DNA of 64,000 bases, from NCBI GenBank assembly GCA_021371935.1, contig JAJFVF010000002.1:310001-374000 (forward strand), in the 5' to 3' direction. Numbering within the stretch: the first letter of the stretch is position 1; every line of letters starts with the position of its first letter. Under the pieces are notes generated by a model. It was not told where the DNA came from, searched no databases, and worked only from the letters and a program-made list of their open reading frames with translations. Position numbers and translations under genes: made by a program. This DNA comes from a bacterium. Lineage in GTDB: Bacteria; Armatimonadota; UBA5829. Shown here one piece after another: positions 6,692-15,402 of the stretch.

Positions 6692-8758
6692 ATGAAGATC
6701 ACTGAGCTTTTCATATCGGGTTTCGGCATGCTCTCCAAGGTGCGCATTGAGGGTCTTTCATGCGGCCTAAATATTTTTGTCGGTGACAACGAGGCCGGCA
6801 AAAGTACACTGCTTGCCTTCATCAGAGCGGTCTTTTTCGGCTTTGAGACTGCCCAGAGCAGAGAAAACCAATATAAGCCTGTTGCCGATGTCGAGCAAGG
6901 TGGCATCATAAAGCTGCATCTCGACCACAGCGGCCTGGATTATATCATAAAACGCGGACCCGGCAGAGCGCAGGGCATTGTCGAAGTGACGATGCCCGAC
7001 GGCTCCAAAGGCAGTGAAGAGGTCGTATCTCAACTTCTGCCGGGAGTGACCAAAGACCTCCATCGCAACGTGTTTGCATTCAGCCTGAACGAACTCCAAA
7101 AATTGGATTCTCAAGATGTCCGGTCGCGCATATACAGCTATGGCGCAGGCGCGGGCGATATTTCGGCGATCGATGTTGAAAAACAGATAGACTCTGAGAT
7201 GTCAGCTCTGTTCTCGCCCAGAACTGCCAAGCGAAAGATTAACACACTGCTGGCTGAGATTAGCTCATGCAATTCACATATCAAAGAGTTGAGCACGCTT
7301 AGCACCGACTACGATTCACTTCGCACGCAGCTATCGGGTATCAACAGTGACATAGAGCGCTATCAGCAGCAAAAGACCGACCTGGAGAGAAAAATAACCC
7401 ATCTGGAACATATGAAAAAAGCCTGGCCGAGTTGGGAGTCTTTATATAAAGCCAAAGCAGAACTCAGCCGCCTGCCCGATATCGACTCTTTTCCAGCAGA
7501 TGGCATCGGACGCCTGGAGAGATGCATTGAGAAGAAAGCCGACCTCTCACGCAAGCTCAACAACAAACGATCCGAACTTGAAACAGAGAAGCAAAATTGC
7601 CCAACCGATGTTTATACAAAGCCTGTGAGAAGATCGCCAATAAAGCCTGCCGCTGTAATCGCGGGCGCATGTCTGGTTGCGCTATCGGTAGCGTTCAGGG
7701 ATAACGCTCTGGCTGCTGCCGCTTTAGGGCTGCTGGGCATTGCAGCAGCATCAACAGGGTTTTTTGTGCAGTCGAGCCTCGATGCGTCGGAGCAGTCCCG
7801 GCGTGCCCAACTCATGCAATCGCATAAGAGCAATCTTGATAGGATATCATGCGAGATTGCGGACATTGAAAATGAGCTTGACCAAGCTGGAAAAGAGCAC
7901 GAGTCTCTTCTGCGTGCAGGCGGTTCCGCCGACGAGGAAAATTTCCGAAAGCGAAGTGGAGTATATTCCGAACGCGAGCGGATCAAATCGGATATTACAC
8001 GCCTGAAAGCCGATATAGAGCTTATTGCAGGCCGCGAGCATGCCGAGAGCCTAAAGTCTGATCTTGAATCGACTGAACTTGATTCGATCCAGTCAGAGCA
8101 CTTGAACAAGCATAATGAGCTTGACAGGCTTGCCGGAGATATTTCCGACCTGACCGAGAAGCGCGGGCGGCTTATCCAGCGCATAGCCGAGATTGAGAGG
8201 AGTGAGGAACTCTCAGCCGCATTATTGCAGGCAAGGACACTGAGGGCGCAGTTGGAGAAACACGCATCCGACTGGGCAGTAAAGGCAATCTGCAAATTGC
8301 TAATGGAACTGACACGTCAGAAGTATGAACGTGAAAAACAACCACGGGTGATAAAGTCCACATCTAGCTTTTTAGGTCGGTTCACTTCCGGCGCATATTC
8401 GCGGGTGTTTTCTCCTCTTGGTCGGGACGAAATGGAGCTTGAAACCCCCGAAGGCATCCGCAGAGACGTATCAAAACTCTCTCGCGGCACCCGCGAGCAG
8501 CTATATCTGGCTCTGCGCTTCGGTCTGATCCTTGAGTATGGCCTTGTAGCCGAGCCTCTGCCGGTGATTATGGATGACATCCTTGTCAATTTCGACCCTG
8601 CCCGCTCACGTGCCGCTGCACAGGCTATAACTGAGCTTTCAGCATCAAATCAAGTTCTCTTCTTTACCTGCCATCCCGACGTTGCGGATATGTTTTCCGA
8701 ATTGGGCTCCTCTGCATCCAGATTTGAGATCAGAGACGGCCAGATTGCTCGGTTATAG
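6692..8758 (+). CDS. Rad50/SbcC/YhaN-like AAA ATPase
   Basis: A 688-residue SMC-type ATPase. I start at 6692 (MKITELFISGFGML), just behind GGAGGAG in the end of the previous gene. Walker A is GDNEAGKST near residues 31-39. Long coiled coils follow (about 170-310 and 370-520). They are separated by a hydrophobic stretch at about 317-360 that could form two membrane segments, as in YhaN. The C-terminal ATPase half has the signature LSRGTREQLYLALR and Walker B PVIMDDILVNFD. There is no CxxC zinc hook. With the adjacent phosphoesterase it should form a DNA-end processing complex, possibly membrane-tethered. Confidence 0.87.
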   Translation: MKITELFISGFGMLSKVRIEGLSCGLNIFVGDNEAGKSTLLAFIRAVFFGFETAQSRENQYKPVADVEQGGIIKLHLDHSGLDYIIKRGPGRAQGIVEVTMPDGSKGSEEVVSQLLPGVTKDLHRNVFAFSLNELQKLDSQDVRSRIYSYGAGAGDISAIDVEKQIDSEMSALFSPRTAKRKINTLLAEISSCNSHIKELSTLSTDYDSLRTQLSGINSDIERYQQQKTDLERKITHLEHMKKAWPSWESLYKAKAELSRLPDIDSFPADGIGRLERCIEKKADLSRKLNNKRSELETEKQNCPTDVYTKPVRRSPIKPAAVIAGACLVALSVAFRDNALAAAALGLLGIAAASTGFFVQSSLDASEQSRRAQLMQSHKSNLDRISCEIADIENELDQAGKEHESLLRAGGSADEENFRKRSGVYSERERIKSDITRLKADIELIAGREHAESLKSDLESTELDSIQSEHLNKHNELDRLAGDISDLTEKRGRLIQRIAEIERSEELSAALLQARTLRAQLEKHASDWAVKAICKLLMELTRQKYEREKQPRVIKSTSSFLGRFTSGAYSRVFSPLGRDEMELETPEGIRRDVSKLSRGTREQLYLALRFGLILEYGLVAEPLPVIMDDILVNFDPARSRAAAQAITELSASNQVLFFTCHPDVADMFSELGSSASRFEIRDGQIARL

Positions 8759-8768
8759 CTACTCCTCT

Positions 8769-8807
8769 CTAGCCCGCATTATACGGTAAGCGCATAATCC
8801 GGGCTAG
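8769..8807. repeat. CTAGCCCG-type hairpin, copy 1
   Basis: Arms CTAGCCCGCATTATACG (8769-8785) and CGCATAATCCGGGCTAG (8791-8807) are complementary at 15 of 17 positions with a 5-nt loop. It lies 10 bp after the ATPase stop and may act as a transcript end, though it has no T-tract. A shorter form of the same hairpin follows znuB (17956-17978). Confidence 0.7.
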
Positions 8808-8854
8808 TATTGACTCACAGAATTGTATTACATCGTCATATGGCACTTTGACTA

Positions 8855-8883
8855 TTGACAAGGCGCATTATATAGATTATAAT
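8855..8883 (+). promoter_or_regulatory. Consensus promoter of the GntR operon
   Basis: TTGACA (8855-8860), 17 bp, TATAAT (8878-8883): a perfect housekeeping promoter. Transcription would begin near 8890, inside the palindrome at 8884-8908, which suggests strong basal expression blocked by a bound repressor. Confidence 0.85.
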
Positions 8884-8908
8884 ACTCATTATAATGACTA
8901 TTATGAGT
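8884..8908. promoter_or_regulatory. Candidate GntR operator palindrome
   Basis: A 25-bp near-palindrome with outer arms ACTCAT (8884-8889) and ATGAGT (8903-8908); 10 of 12 paired positions are complementary. It starts one base after the -10 box and ends 13 bp before the gntR start codon. That is where an autorepressing GntR protein would bind. Confidence 0.55.
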
Positions 8909-8921
8909 TGGATAACATCGT

Positions 8922-9686
8922 ATGGCCATTCAGCAGATTACAAACAATCATTTATATGAAGCTGTCTATGAAGCTCTCCGAGATAGAATAATAGCTGGGG
9001 ACCATCAACCCGGTGATGCGCTGCCTTCGGAACCAAAACTCAGGGAAGAGTTTGGAGTCAGCACGATCACTGTCCGCCGAGCGATACATGAGCTGGCGCT
9101 CGATGGCTTGGTCGAACCCAGGCAGGGTGTCGGCAATATAGTGCGCCGGCCTGCAGATAGCAGTGTAGTGATCGGCATGTCCAGTTTTACTACCGATGTC
9201 GCTCACGGCAGGCTCAGGCTTGTTCGTACACTGCTGGTCGACGAAACTGTCTCTGCTGCATCGGACACAGCCGAAAGACTGCAGGTGCAGCCTGGTTCGA
9301 TGCTGAGACGCTTAGTCCGGCTCGATAGCGAAGGCAATGCACCTCTCTCTATTGATGAAGTCTTCATACCACCCGTGCTTGCTTCGGTAATAACAAGTGA
9401 TATTGCAGCATCGCCTACATTCATGCATCTCTGGCAGGAAACCTCAGGGCTACAGTTTGTTCGCACGCAGTATGAGATATGGGCAGAGAAGTCATCTCCT
9501 GACGATCAACGGACCCTGCAGATCGATCCGGAATGCCCGGTGCTGGTTACCGGCGAGCTTATTCAAGATAATCAAAGCAGGCCGTGCGCGTGGATTGTAA
9601 GTCGATACAGAGCCGACAGAGGCAGGCTCTCGGGAACAGTTGTGCTGGCGCAAAAGAAGACCAAACGCGGAGTAATTGGAGAGTAG
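8922..9686 (+). CDS. GntR/HutC-family transcriptional regulator
   Basis: A 254-residue regulator. The N-terminal winged helix (about residues 8-75) has the family signature DRIIAGDHQPGDALPSEPKL and STITVRRAIHEL. The remainder (about 90-235) is a UTRA ligand-binding domain (LQVQPGSMLRRLVRL, PLSIDEVFIPP). HutC-type regulators normally bind a pathway metabolite and then release DNA. The gene is first in a run with the ceramidase-like gene (2 bp gap) and the aminotransferase gene, and a palindrome overlaps its own start site. Inference: an autoregulated local repressor of the catabolic genes behind it. Confidence 0.9.
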   Translation: MAIQQITNNHLYEAVYEALRDRIIAGDHQPGDALPSEPKLREEFGVSTITVRRAIHELALDGLVEPRQGVGNIVRRPADSSVVIGMSSFTTDVAHGRLRLVRTLLVDETVSAASDTAERLQVQPGSMLRRLVRLDSEGNAPLSIDEVFIPPVLASVITSDIAASPTFMHLWQETSGLQFVRTQYEIWAEKSSPDDQRTLQIDPECPVLVTGELIQDNQSRPCAWIVSRYRADRGRLSGTVVLAQKKTKRGVIGE

Positions 9687-9688
9687 TT

Positions 9689-10996
9689 ATGTTTGCCGGA
9701 ACAGACAGAACGGATATTACCCCGTCCTACAGTGTGTGGATGGACGGGATGATAAGGGATCACAAATCTGAAGGTGTTCATGACCCAATATATGTGCACA
9801 CGGTTGTGATCTCAAATGATAAAGATGCCAACGATTGCCTGGCGATAATCTCCCTGGATGTCTGTGTGATAGGCACGCCGTCAGTTAACAAGGCCAAAGA
9901 GCTAATCTACCAAAAATCCGGCATATCGCTAGACAGGGTCGTCATCGCCGCAACTCACTCGCACTCAGGCCCGGCTGCACTCGGTATCTTCCAGGAGATG
10001 GAAGAGAGATACGTAGACGATCTGATTCTTCTCATCGCCGGTTCTGTCGCTAGAGCCAAAGCTAATATCAGACCCGCGTTAGTTTCATGCTGCAGTGGGC
10101 GCGAGGAGACGATCAGCCATTACAGGCGCTTTACCGATGCCGACGGCAAGATAGTCATGTTTTGGGAGCAAGATCCGGCGGAGGGAAAAATTCACGCTCT
10201 AGGCGAGCCTGACCCGGAGGTTGGCGTGATGAAGATTATCGACCCGGAGACGAACAAGCCTATCTGCGTGCTTTTTAACCATGCAGGGCACCCGAATGTG
10301 ATGTCCGGCGACAATTACATGATCAGCGGTGACTATACGGGTGCAGCGGCACGTATCGTCAGTGAAAGACTTGGATGCGAAGCTCTGTTTGTCAATGGTG
10401 CGCAGGGTTCCGTGGATATGGACAACTGGCGGTTTCGCGATTGGGCGGCGGTTGAGTTACTGGGAAGTCGACTGGCTGAGGCTGTAATTGCAGCCTGCGA
10501 CAACTCAGATTCCGCCGCCCATACAAAGATGCGATTTACAAAAACAAACTACACACTGCCTCGCAGAAAAGTCACAGATCAGGAAATTGCTTGGGCGGAT
10601 GAGGTGCTTAAACAGACCAGTGGTCAATTTGCTGCTGCAGCCGATGGAGTTGGCGACGATTACAAAGCAGCTTTCTGTAAAAAAATCCGCGCTCTGCAGA
10701 ATCAGGATATCGATGTAGAACAGGTCGCTTTCAGTATTGGCGACACTGCATATATCAGCTTTCCAGGTGAGCTGTTTACTGAGGTAGGCCTGAGAATCAA
10801 ATCTCGGAGTCCTTTCCGGCATACCTATATCATCGGGCTGGCAAACGGCTATGTAGGCTATGTGCCTACTCGTGAAGCTATCAGCCAAGGTGGATATGAA
10901 GTCGAGACGAGGCATGTCGACGAGAAAGCAGCTTTAGCAATTGAAGATATTAGTGTCAAACTGCTTAATGAACTTTCAGGAGGAAAAAATGTCTGA
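9689..10996 (+). CDS. Neutral/alkaline ceramidase-like hydrolase
   Basis: A 435-residue protein starting at 9689 (MFAGTDRTDITPSYSVWMDG), 2 bp after gntR. The opening AGTDRTDITP, the metal-binding ATHSHSGPAAL and FNHAGHPNVMSGDNYMISGDYTG, and the later NGAQGSVDMDNW follow the pattern of the neutral ceramidase N-terminal domain, a zinc amidase. There is no clear signal peptide, so it is probably cytoplasmic. Many environmental bacteria keep such proteins in sugar or amide catabolic clusters, where the substrate is unlikely to be ceramide. Its stop overlaps the next gene by 8 bp. Confidence 0.82.
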   Translation: MFAGTDRTDITPSYSVWMDGMIRDHKSEGVHDPIYVHTVVISNDKDANDCLAIISLDVCVIGTPSVNKAKELIYQKSGISLDRVVIAATHSHSGPAALGIFQEMEERYVDDLILLIAGSVARAKANIRPALVSCCSGREETISHYRRFTDADGKIVMFWEQDPAEGKIHALGEPDPEVGVMKIIDPETNKPICVLFNHAGHPNVMSGDNYMISGDYTGAAARIVSERLGCEALFVNGAQGSVDMDNWRFRDWAAVELLGSRLAEAVIAACDNSDSAAHTKMRFTKTNYTLPRRKVTDQEIAWADEVLKQTSGQFAAAADGVGDDYKAAFCKKIRALQNQDIDVEQVAFSIGDTAYISFPGELFTEVGLRIKSRSPFRHTYIIGLANGYVGYVPTREAISQGGYEVETRHVDEKAALAIEDISVKLLNELSGGKNV

Positions 10997-12320
10997 AAAA
11001 CTGGCAATTGACGGCGGCGTCCCGGTGCTGGCGCGAAGTGATTTTAAGAACTGGCCTATTATAGGCAATGATGAGCGCAGGCTGGTGAACGAGGTGCTCG
11101 ATAGTGGAATAGTTGCAGGTGGCACTGCGCCGCAAGTAGTCGCGCTTGAAAAGGAGTGGGCGACCTACACAGGCGCAAAGCACTGTCTTACCACATGCTC
11201 TGGCACAGCGGCTCTGCACATGGCTCTTGCGGCCGCCGGAGTCGGACCGGGTGATGAGGTTATCACTTCGGCATTTACATTCCTGGCGTCGGCGTCATGC
11301 GCAATCCATCAGAACGCGGTCCCGGTCTTTGTCGACATTGATCCCAAGACCTACTGTATGGACCCAGCCAAGCTCGAAGCTGCAATTACCGAGCGCACAA
11401 AGGCTATCATTCCAGTACACATTCAGGGCTGCCCTGCCGATATGGAACCGATAATTGCTATCGCAAAGAAGCACAATCTATTCGTGATCGAAGATGCCTG
11501 CCAGGCTCATGGAGCCACATATAAGGGCAAGAAAACGGGCACAATCGGGAATGTCGGCTGCTTCAGCTTGAACAATTTTAAGAACCTCTGCGGAGGTGAA
11601 GGCGGTCTTTTCATCACGGACGATGAAGACATTCTCAACAAGGCTGCGCTTGTCCGCTGCTTTGGCGACGAGGTAGATGAAGTCAGTCGCCGCCGCGTAT
11701 ACAACGCCTCAATTCTGGGTTATATGTATCGCAATCAGGAGCTTCCTGCGGCTCTCTGTCGCGCGCAGCTTATCCATCTGGACGAGTTTAACACTACACG
11801 CATCGCAAATGCCGATTATCTCACCAAGGAACTTAGCAAAATCCCCGGCGTCATACCGCCATATTGCCCGCCGGAGGGCAAGCACGTTTACTTCATGTAT
11901 AACGTCAGGTTTGACCCGAAGGCTGCCGGAGTCGATTGCGATCCTCTGAAGTTCAGGATTGCCGTGGAAAAGGCGCTCTATAAAGAGGGGTTGCTGCTGG
12001 GTCAGTGGCAGACCATGCCTGTCCCTGCTCAGGATATCTTCCAGAGCAAGCTTGGTTACGGCGGCTCGGGCTATCCGTGGAGCATAAACGAGGCCAAGGG
12101 CATCAAGTATAATTACGACGTTGATCAGTTCCCTGTAGCTAAGAATCTCTGTGACACTTATACGATCGTTCACGGAATCCATGCTCCTAACGGCAAAGAT
12201 CTGATGGATAAGTTTATTGTGGCATTCAAGAAGGTCTTCGCCGACCTGGATACCGCTATTGCCCATGCAGATGACGAAATCTATCCTGGTGCCGATGGCA
12301 AACTCTACGGCGCTGGTTAG
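10989..12320 (+). CDS. DegT/DnrJ/EryC1/StrS-family PLP aminotransferase
   Basis: A 443-residue sugar aminotransferase-type enzyme starting at 10989 behind AGGAGG (10979-10983). The PLP lysine is K198 in SLNNFKNLCGGEGG, with the cofactor motif EDACQAHGATYKGKKTG upstream. Family members move an amino group between glutamate or glutamine and a keto-sugar or keto-cyclitol (for example inosose aminotransferases). It overlaps the ceramidase-like gene by 8 bp and is followed by a hairpin array and a zinc dehydrogenase. Inference: the set handles an amino-sugar or aminocyclitol. The substrate is not identifiable. Confidence 0.9.
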   Translation: MSEKLAIDGGVPVLARSDFKNWPIIGNDERRLVNEVLDSGIVAGGTAPQVVALEKEWATYTGAKHCLTTCSGTAALHMALAAAGVGPGDEVITSAFTFLASASCAIHQNAVPVFVDIDPKTYCMDPAKLEAAITERTKAIIPVHIQGCPADMEPIIAIAKKHNLFVIEDACQAHGATYKGKKTGTIGNVGCFSLNNFKNLCGGEGGLFITDDEDILNKAALVRCFGDEVDEVSRRRVYNASILGYMYRNQELPAALCRAQLIHLDEFNTTRIANADYLTKELSKIPGVIPPYCPPEGKHVYFMYNVRFDPKAAGVDCDPLKFRIAVEKALYKEGLLLGQWQTMPVPAQDIFQSKLGYGGSGYPWSINEAKGIKYNYDVDQFPVAKNLCDTYTIVHGIHAPNGKDLMDKFIVAFKKVFADLDTAIAHADDEIYPGADGKLYGAG

Positions 12321-12324
12321 TATG

Positions 12325-12529
12325 CTGAGGGTTTCACCCTCAGACTCCCATAAGGGGCGCTGCCCCTTAACTCCGCCAGGAGCCGAGTGGCCCCTGGACC
12401 CCCATCTCGAACTTGATTGTCCCCCTTTTGTGGGGGACAATCAAGTTCGGGTCAGAAGGTCAAGGAAACCAGGTTTCCTTGCAGAGTCCAGAGACAGAGT
12501 CTCTGGTGGGGTTTGGGGCAAAGCCCCAA
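12325..12529. repeat. Array of seven consecutive hairpins
   Basis: Between the aminotransferase and dehydrogenase genes, seven inverted repeats follow each other almost without gap. Pairs of arms: 12325-12332/12336-12343 (8 bp), 12351-12358/12362-12369 (8 bp), 12376-12384/12389-12397 (8 of 9), 12408-12425/12432-12449 (18 bp, perfect), 12461-12470/12472-12481 (10 bp), 12488-12495/12499-12506 (8 bp), 12513-12519/12523-12529 (7 bp). No T-tract follows any of them. They could adjust downstream expression, stabilise mRNA ends, or be a mosaic repeat element. Confidence 0.85.
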
Positions 12530-12553
12530 TATCCAACAGCTATGAGGTGAAAA

Positions 12554-13582
12554 ATGAAAAGCAAGGGACTCTTCGGTAAGAAGTATCTTGACATACAACT
12601 CCGCGAGAGTGAAATAGGCCCACTTGACGAAGACCACGTATTGGTAAAGGTCAAGGCATGCGGCGTGTGTGGAACCGACATCAACTTCGTACGTGACTGG
12701 GACGATGAATCAATGCCGCTGGGCCACGAGATATCGGCTGAGGTTGTAGAAGTCGGCAAGAATGTGACATCTGTAAAGCCCGGCGACTGCGTAATAGTGG
12801 AAGACTGCTCTATGTGCGGAGTTTGCGAGGACTGCAAGAGCGGCAACCCGCAGTTTTGCCGCAATATGTATGACATGGAAGGCCAGCCCGGCATGGGCGA
12901 GTATATGTCTGTGCGCTTCAACAGCCTGAACAAGTATGACGGTCTGGATCATGTGTCGGCGTGTCTCACTGAGCCACTTGCTGTATCACTGACGGCGGTG
13001 CTCAATGCGGACATCCCGCTCGGCGGCAAAGTGGCTGTGCTTGGAAACGGTCCACTGGGTCTAATGGCCGCAAGGCTCGCCAAACTGAAGGGAGCCAGTT
13101 TTGTTGCTATAACCGGCTTGGTTGCCGACAATGCGCGTGAGAGCGCTCGCTTTAAGCTTGCGAAAAAGTTCGGCATAGATATGTCTATAGAAGTAGGGAA
13201 GCAGAGTGTGGGGGATGAGGTCCTGTCTAAATTCCCCAAAGGTGTGGACAGGGTGATTGTCACATCACCTCCTCAGAGCATGCTCGATGCATTCAAGATA
13301 ATCAAGTTTGGGGGGCTGATTACGTTTCTTGGTCTGCACTTTGGCGGCAAGAACAAGATCGAGGTAGATGTAAATGACCTCATCTTCCGGAAGATTAGGA
13401 TGATCCCCACATTTGCAGAGCCGGCCATCAACTTCCCGATTTCAAACCGTCTGCTGCGTGATGGCTTGGTAAATGCTGAAGACCTGGTCACCACCACATT
13501 TGGTTTTGACGATGCCAAGACCGTGATGACCTCGGTCGTCGACGGAAGCGGACCGATCATAAAAGCTGTTATGGTTCCGTGA
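12554..13582 (+). CDS. Zinc-dependent medium-chain dehydrogenase (threonine/sorbitol type)
   Basis: A 342-residue MDR-family enzyme. The catalytic zinc region is KACGVCGTD (C39) with GHE at residues 57-59. A structural zinc site is formed by C88, C91, C94 and C102. The NAD-binding motif is VAVLGNGPLGLMAARL near residue 160. It oxidises a secondary alcohol on a polyol, cyclitol or amino acid. A GAGG site precedes the ATG. It is separated from the aminotransferase by the hairpin array, so it may be expressed at a different level. The downstream promoter at 13587 suggests the operon ends here. Confidence 0.9.
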   Translation: MKSKGLFGKKYLDIQLRESEIGPLDEDHVLVKVKACGVCGTDINFVRDWDDESMPLGHEISAEVVEVGKNVTSVKPGDCVIVEDCSMCGVCEDCKSGNPQFCRNMYDMEGQPGMGEYMSVRFNSLNKYDGLDHVSACLTEPLAVSLTAVLNADIPLGGKVAVLGNGPLGLMAARLAKLKGASFVAITGLVADNARESARFKLAKKFGIDMSIEVGKQSVGDEVLSKFPKGVDRVIVTSPPQSMLDAFKIIKFGGLITFLGLHFGGKNKIEVDVNDLIFRKIRMIPTFAEPAINFPISNRLLRDGLVNAEDLVTTTFGFDDAKTVMTSVVDGSGPIIKAVMVP

Positions 13583-13586
13583 GTTG

Positions 13587-13615
13587 TTGACATGTTGCGT
13601 CCGGTCAGTTACAAT
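13587..13615 (+). promoter_or_regulatory. Promoter of the zinc/manganese uptake operon
   Basis: TTGACA (13587-13592), 17 bp, TACAAT (13610-13615), 4 bp after the dehydrogenase stop. The start site would be near 13622. The left arm of a 15-bp inverted repeat (13597-13611 with 13634-13648, 14 of 15 complementary) covers the spacer and the edge of the -10 box. Confidence 0.75.
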
Positions 13616-13648
13616 GCCACTGGTGAGGTTGTTTAACTAACCGGACGC
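13597..13648. promoter_or_regulatory. Inverted repeat at the metal-uptake promoter
   Basis: Arms GCGTCCGGTCAGTTA (13597-13611) and TAACTAACCGGACGC (13634-13648) match in 14 of 15 positions with a 22-bp spacer that holds the start site. It could be a two-half-site operator or, transcribed in part, a leader element. It does not resemble the usual AT-rich Zur box. Confidence 0.5.
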
Positions 13649-13653
13649 CGGGC

Positions 13654-14010
13654 ATGCCTTTATCAAGCAGAAAAATAAGGTTCAAAGCAATCCTCTGGCT
13701 GCTGCCCTATGTGATTTTATGCATAGGTGGTCCACTTATGCACACTTGCTCATGTGATAGTCTGCAAGTGTGCACAAAATACACCTCAGCAAACGCCGAT
13801 CCCATTCATTATTCATCCAGTTGGACTACCTCAAATCATCACCGTCAATGTGCTGTTTGCTCATTGGCAAGGACAAGTGTAAGTGAGCCCATCTTATCGC
13901 CAGACTATGCTCCGTCCGATGAGATCGTTTTATCATTCCCTACAAAACTATCCTTGCTGCATGATGCAATACTTCCAAAAAAGTCTTCTCGCGGCCCTCC
14001 ACATTACTAG
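13654..14010 (+). CDS. Small Cys/His-containing membrane or secreted protein
   Basis: A 118-residue protein at the head of the metal-uptake operon. It begins with a hydrophobic segment (AILWLLPYVILCIGG, about residues 12-26) that could be a signal anchor. It then has HTCSCDSLQVC and HHRQCAVCSLA, and ends in SRGPPHY. The Cys pair in the middle and an R-x-PP-type end recall DUF2946-like proteins encoded near metal uptake genes, but similarity is weak by eye. Six cysteines and several histidines would allow metal binding. The start codon has only a poor ribosome-binding site. Function unknown. Confidence 0.55.
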   Translation: MPLSSRKIRFKAILWLLPYVILCIGGPLMHTCSCDSLQVCTKYTSANADPIHYSSSWTTSNHHRQCAVCSLARTSVSEPILSPDYAPSDEIVLSFPTKLSLLHDAILPKKSSRGPPHY

Positions 14011-14111
14011 TTTCCCTTTATCCAATAATTCCAACAACTTTCTCGCTTTGCAGATAGACGAAACACTATTCGCAAAGCGAACAATCGTGCACAAATACGG
14101 GAGATATAGCA

Positions 14112-15350
14112 ATGAGACTCACGATAGCAATACTCTTGTGCGTGTCTTTGTTTGCCTGCGGCGTAATGGCTCAGGATTCTCAGGACACACAGGAAACCAT
14201 AACTGTTACAAAATTTCAATTTGACTTGCTCAATGAAAAGGTAGAGCAAATGCAGCAGGAGCTTGATGAACTCAAAGCGGGTCAGCAGTCCGATTCGATC
14301 CTCCAGACTGAGCCTGCTGACACTCAGGCAAATGAAGGCGGCAGGCACCTTGCTCTGCCTGATATAAGCCTAATCGTGCAGGCAAAAGGCAAGCTTACTG
14401 ACGACAAGAATGACCCGGATAGACAAAAAATCCTGCTTTCAGAAGCCGAACTGGGCATACAGGGGTATGTGTATCCAAATGTCAAGGCGGATGCATTCTT
14501 TACGTCAAGCCCTGCCGAAGATGAACCCTTTGGTGTCGAAGAGGCATATTTGACCTATCTCGGCATAGGTAAAGGCCTTAATTTCAACGTTGGCAAAAAA
14601 CATGTTGCGTTCGGGCGTACAAACCTGCTTCACTGTCATTCCTGGCTATACACACGCCAGCCGACTGTGATCAGCAATTTTGTATCTCCTGAGAGTCTTA
14701 CAGGTCAGGGTATGAGCGTCAGTTATGTAATTCCGACCAATCTTAACCTTTTTGCCCAGCTTGATCTCGGCGCATGGGCAAACGGCAGTGAAGGTGAGCC
14801 ATCCGATCTTCCTGATATAGTGACTGGTCCCGGTGCCAATATGACCAACAGGTTCAGCACTGCGAGGCTCTGGACAAGTTATCCGACAAGCGTAAACAGT
14901 GAGCTGGAGCTTGGCGGATCATGGGCAGGTGGAAAGTCTAGTGAGGATCCGGTTACCCTTGAGACAGACTATGTTCATCTTAGGGGAATTGACATCAGCT
15001 ACAGGCATTTCGGCCAGGGCACTAACCGAACATTGCTGCGCAGCGAATATTTCTGGCGCAGCGGCACCACCGATTCAAGTGACGCAACCGCAAAGGGATA
15101 CTATATCTTCGGCAACTATCGCTGGAACAAATACGGCAGCATCGGCTTGCTCTATGATTGGAATGAATTTCCACAGGCAGTAGATATGCATGAGTCATCT
15201 GTGTCCTTGATTCTCACGAAGCAATTCTCGGAGCAGTATTATGTCCGTCTTCAAGCAATACATGGCTGCCGACCGGACTGCGACTCTTATAATGAGTGCT
15301 GGCTGCAATGGGTGTGGGGTGTCGGTCCGCATACTCACAATTTGGAGTAA
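14112..15350 (+). CDS. Outer-membrane porin-like protein of the metal operon
   Basis: A 412-residue secreted protein. It has a signal peptide (MRLTIAILLCVSLFACGVMA, cleavage near residue 20) and a short coiled coil (about 28-56, NEKVEQMQQELDELKAG). The rest alternates polar and aromatic residues as in a beta-barrel (SYRHFGQG, YYIFGNYRWNKYGSIGLLYDW). GGGAGA precedes the ATG. It lies 52 bp upstream of the ZnuA-like gene on the same strand. Inference: a porin that lets zinc or manganese cross the outer membrane for the ZnuABC system. I do not recognise a named family. Confidence 0.72.
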   Translation: MRLTIAILLCVSLFACGVMAQDSQDTQETITVTKFQFDLLNEKVEQMQQELDELKAGQQSDSILQTEPADTQANEGGRHLALPDISLIVQAKGKLTDDKNDPDRQKILLSEAELGIQGYVYPNVKADAFFTSSPAEDEPFGVEEAYLTYLGIGKGLNFNVGKKHVAFGRTNLLHCHSWLYTRQPTVISNFVSPESLTGQGMSVSYVIPTNLNLFAQLDLGAWANGSEGEPSDLPDIVTGPGANMTNRFSTARLWTSYPTSVNSELELGGSWAGGKSSEDPVTLETDYVHLRGIDISYRHFGQGTNRTLLRSEYFWRSGTTDSSDATAKGYYIFGNYRWNKYGSIGLLYDWNEFPQAVDMHESSVSLILTKQFSEQYYVRLQAIHGCRPDCDSYNECWLQWVWGVGPHTHNLE

Positions 15351-15402
15351 TCGCACCATATGTAACACACGGAACAGACCAGAGCATGAAAGGAAATAAA
15401 AA

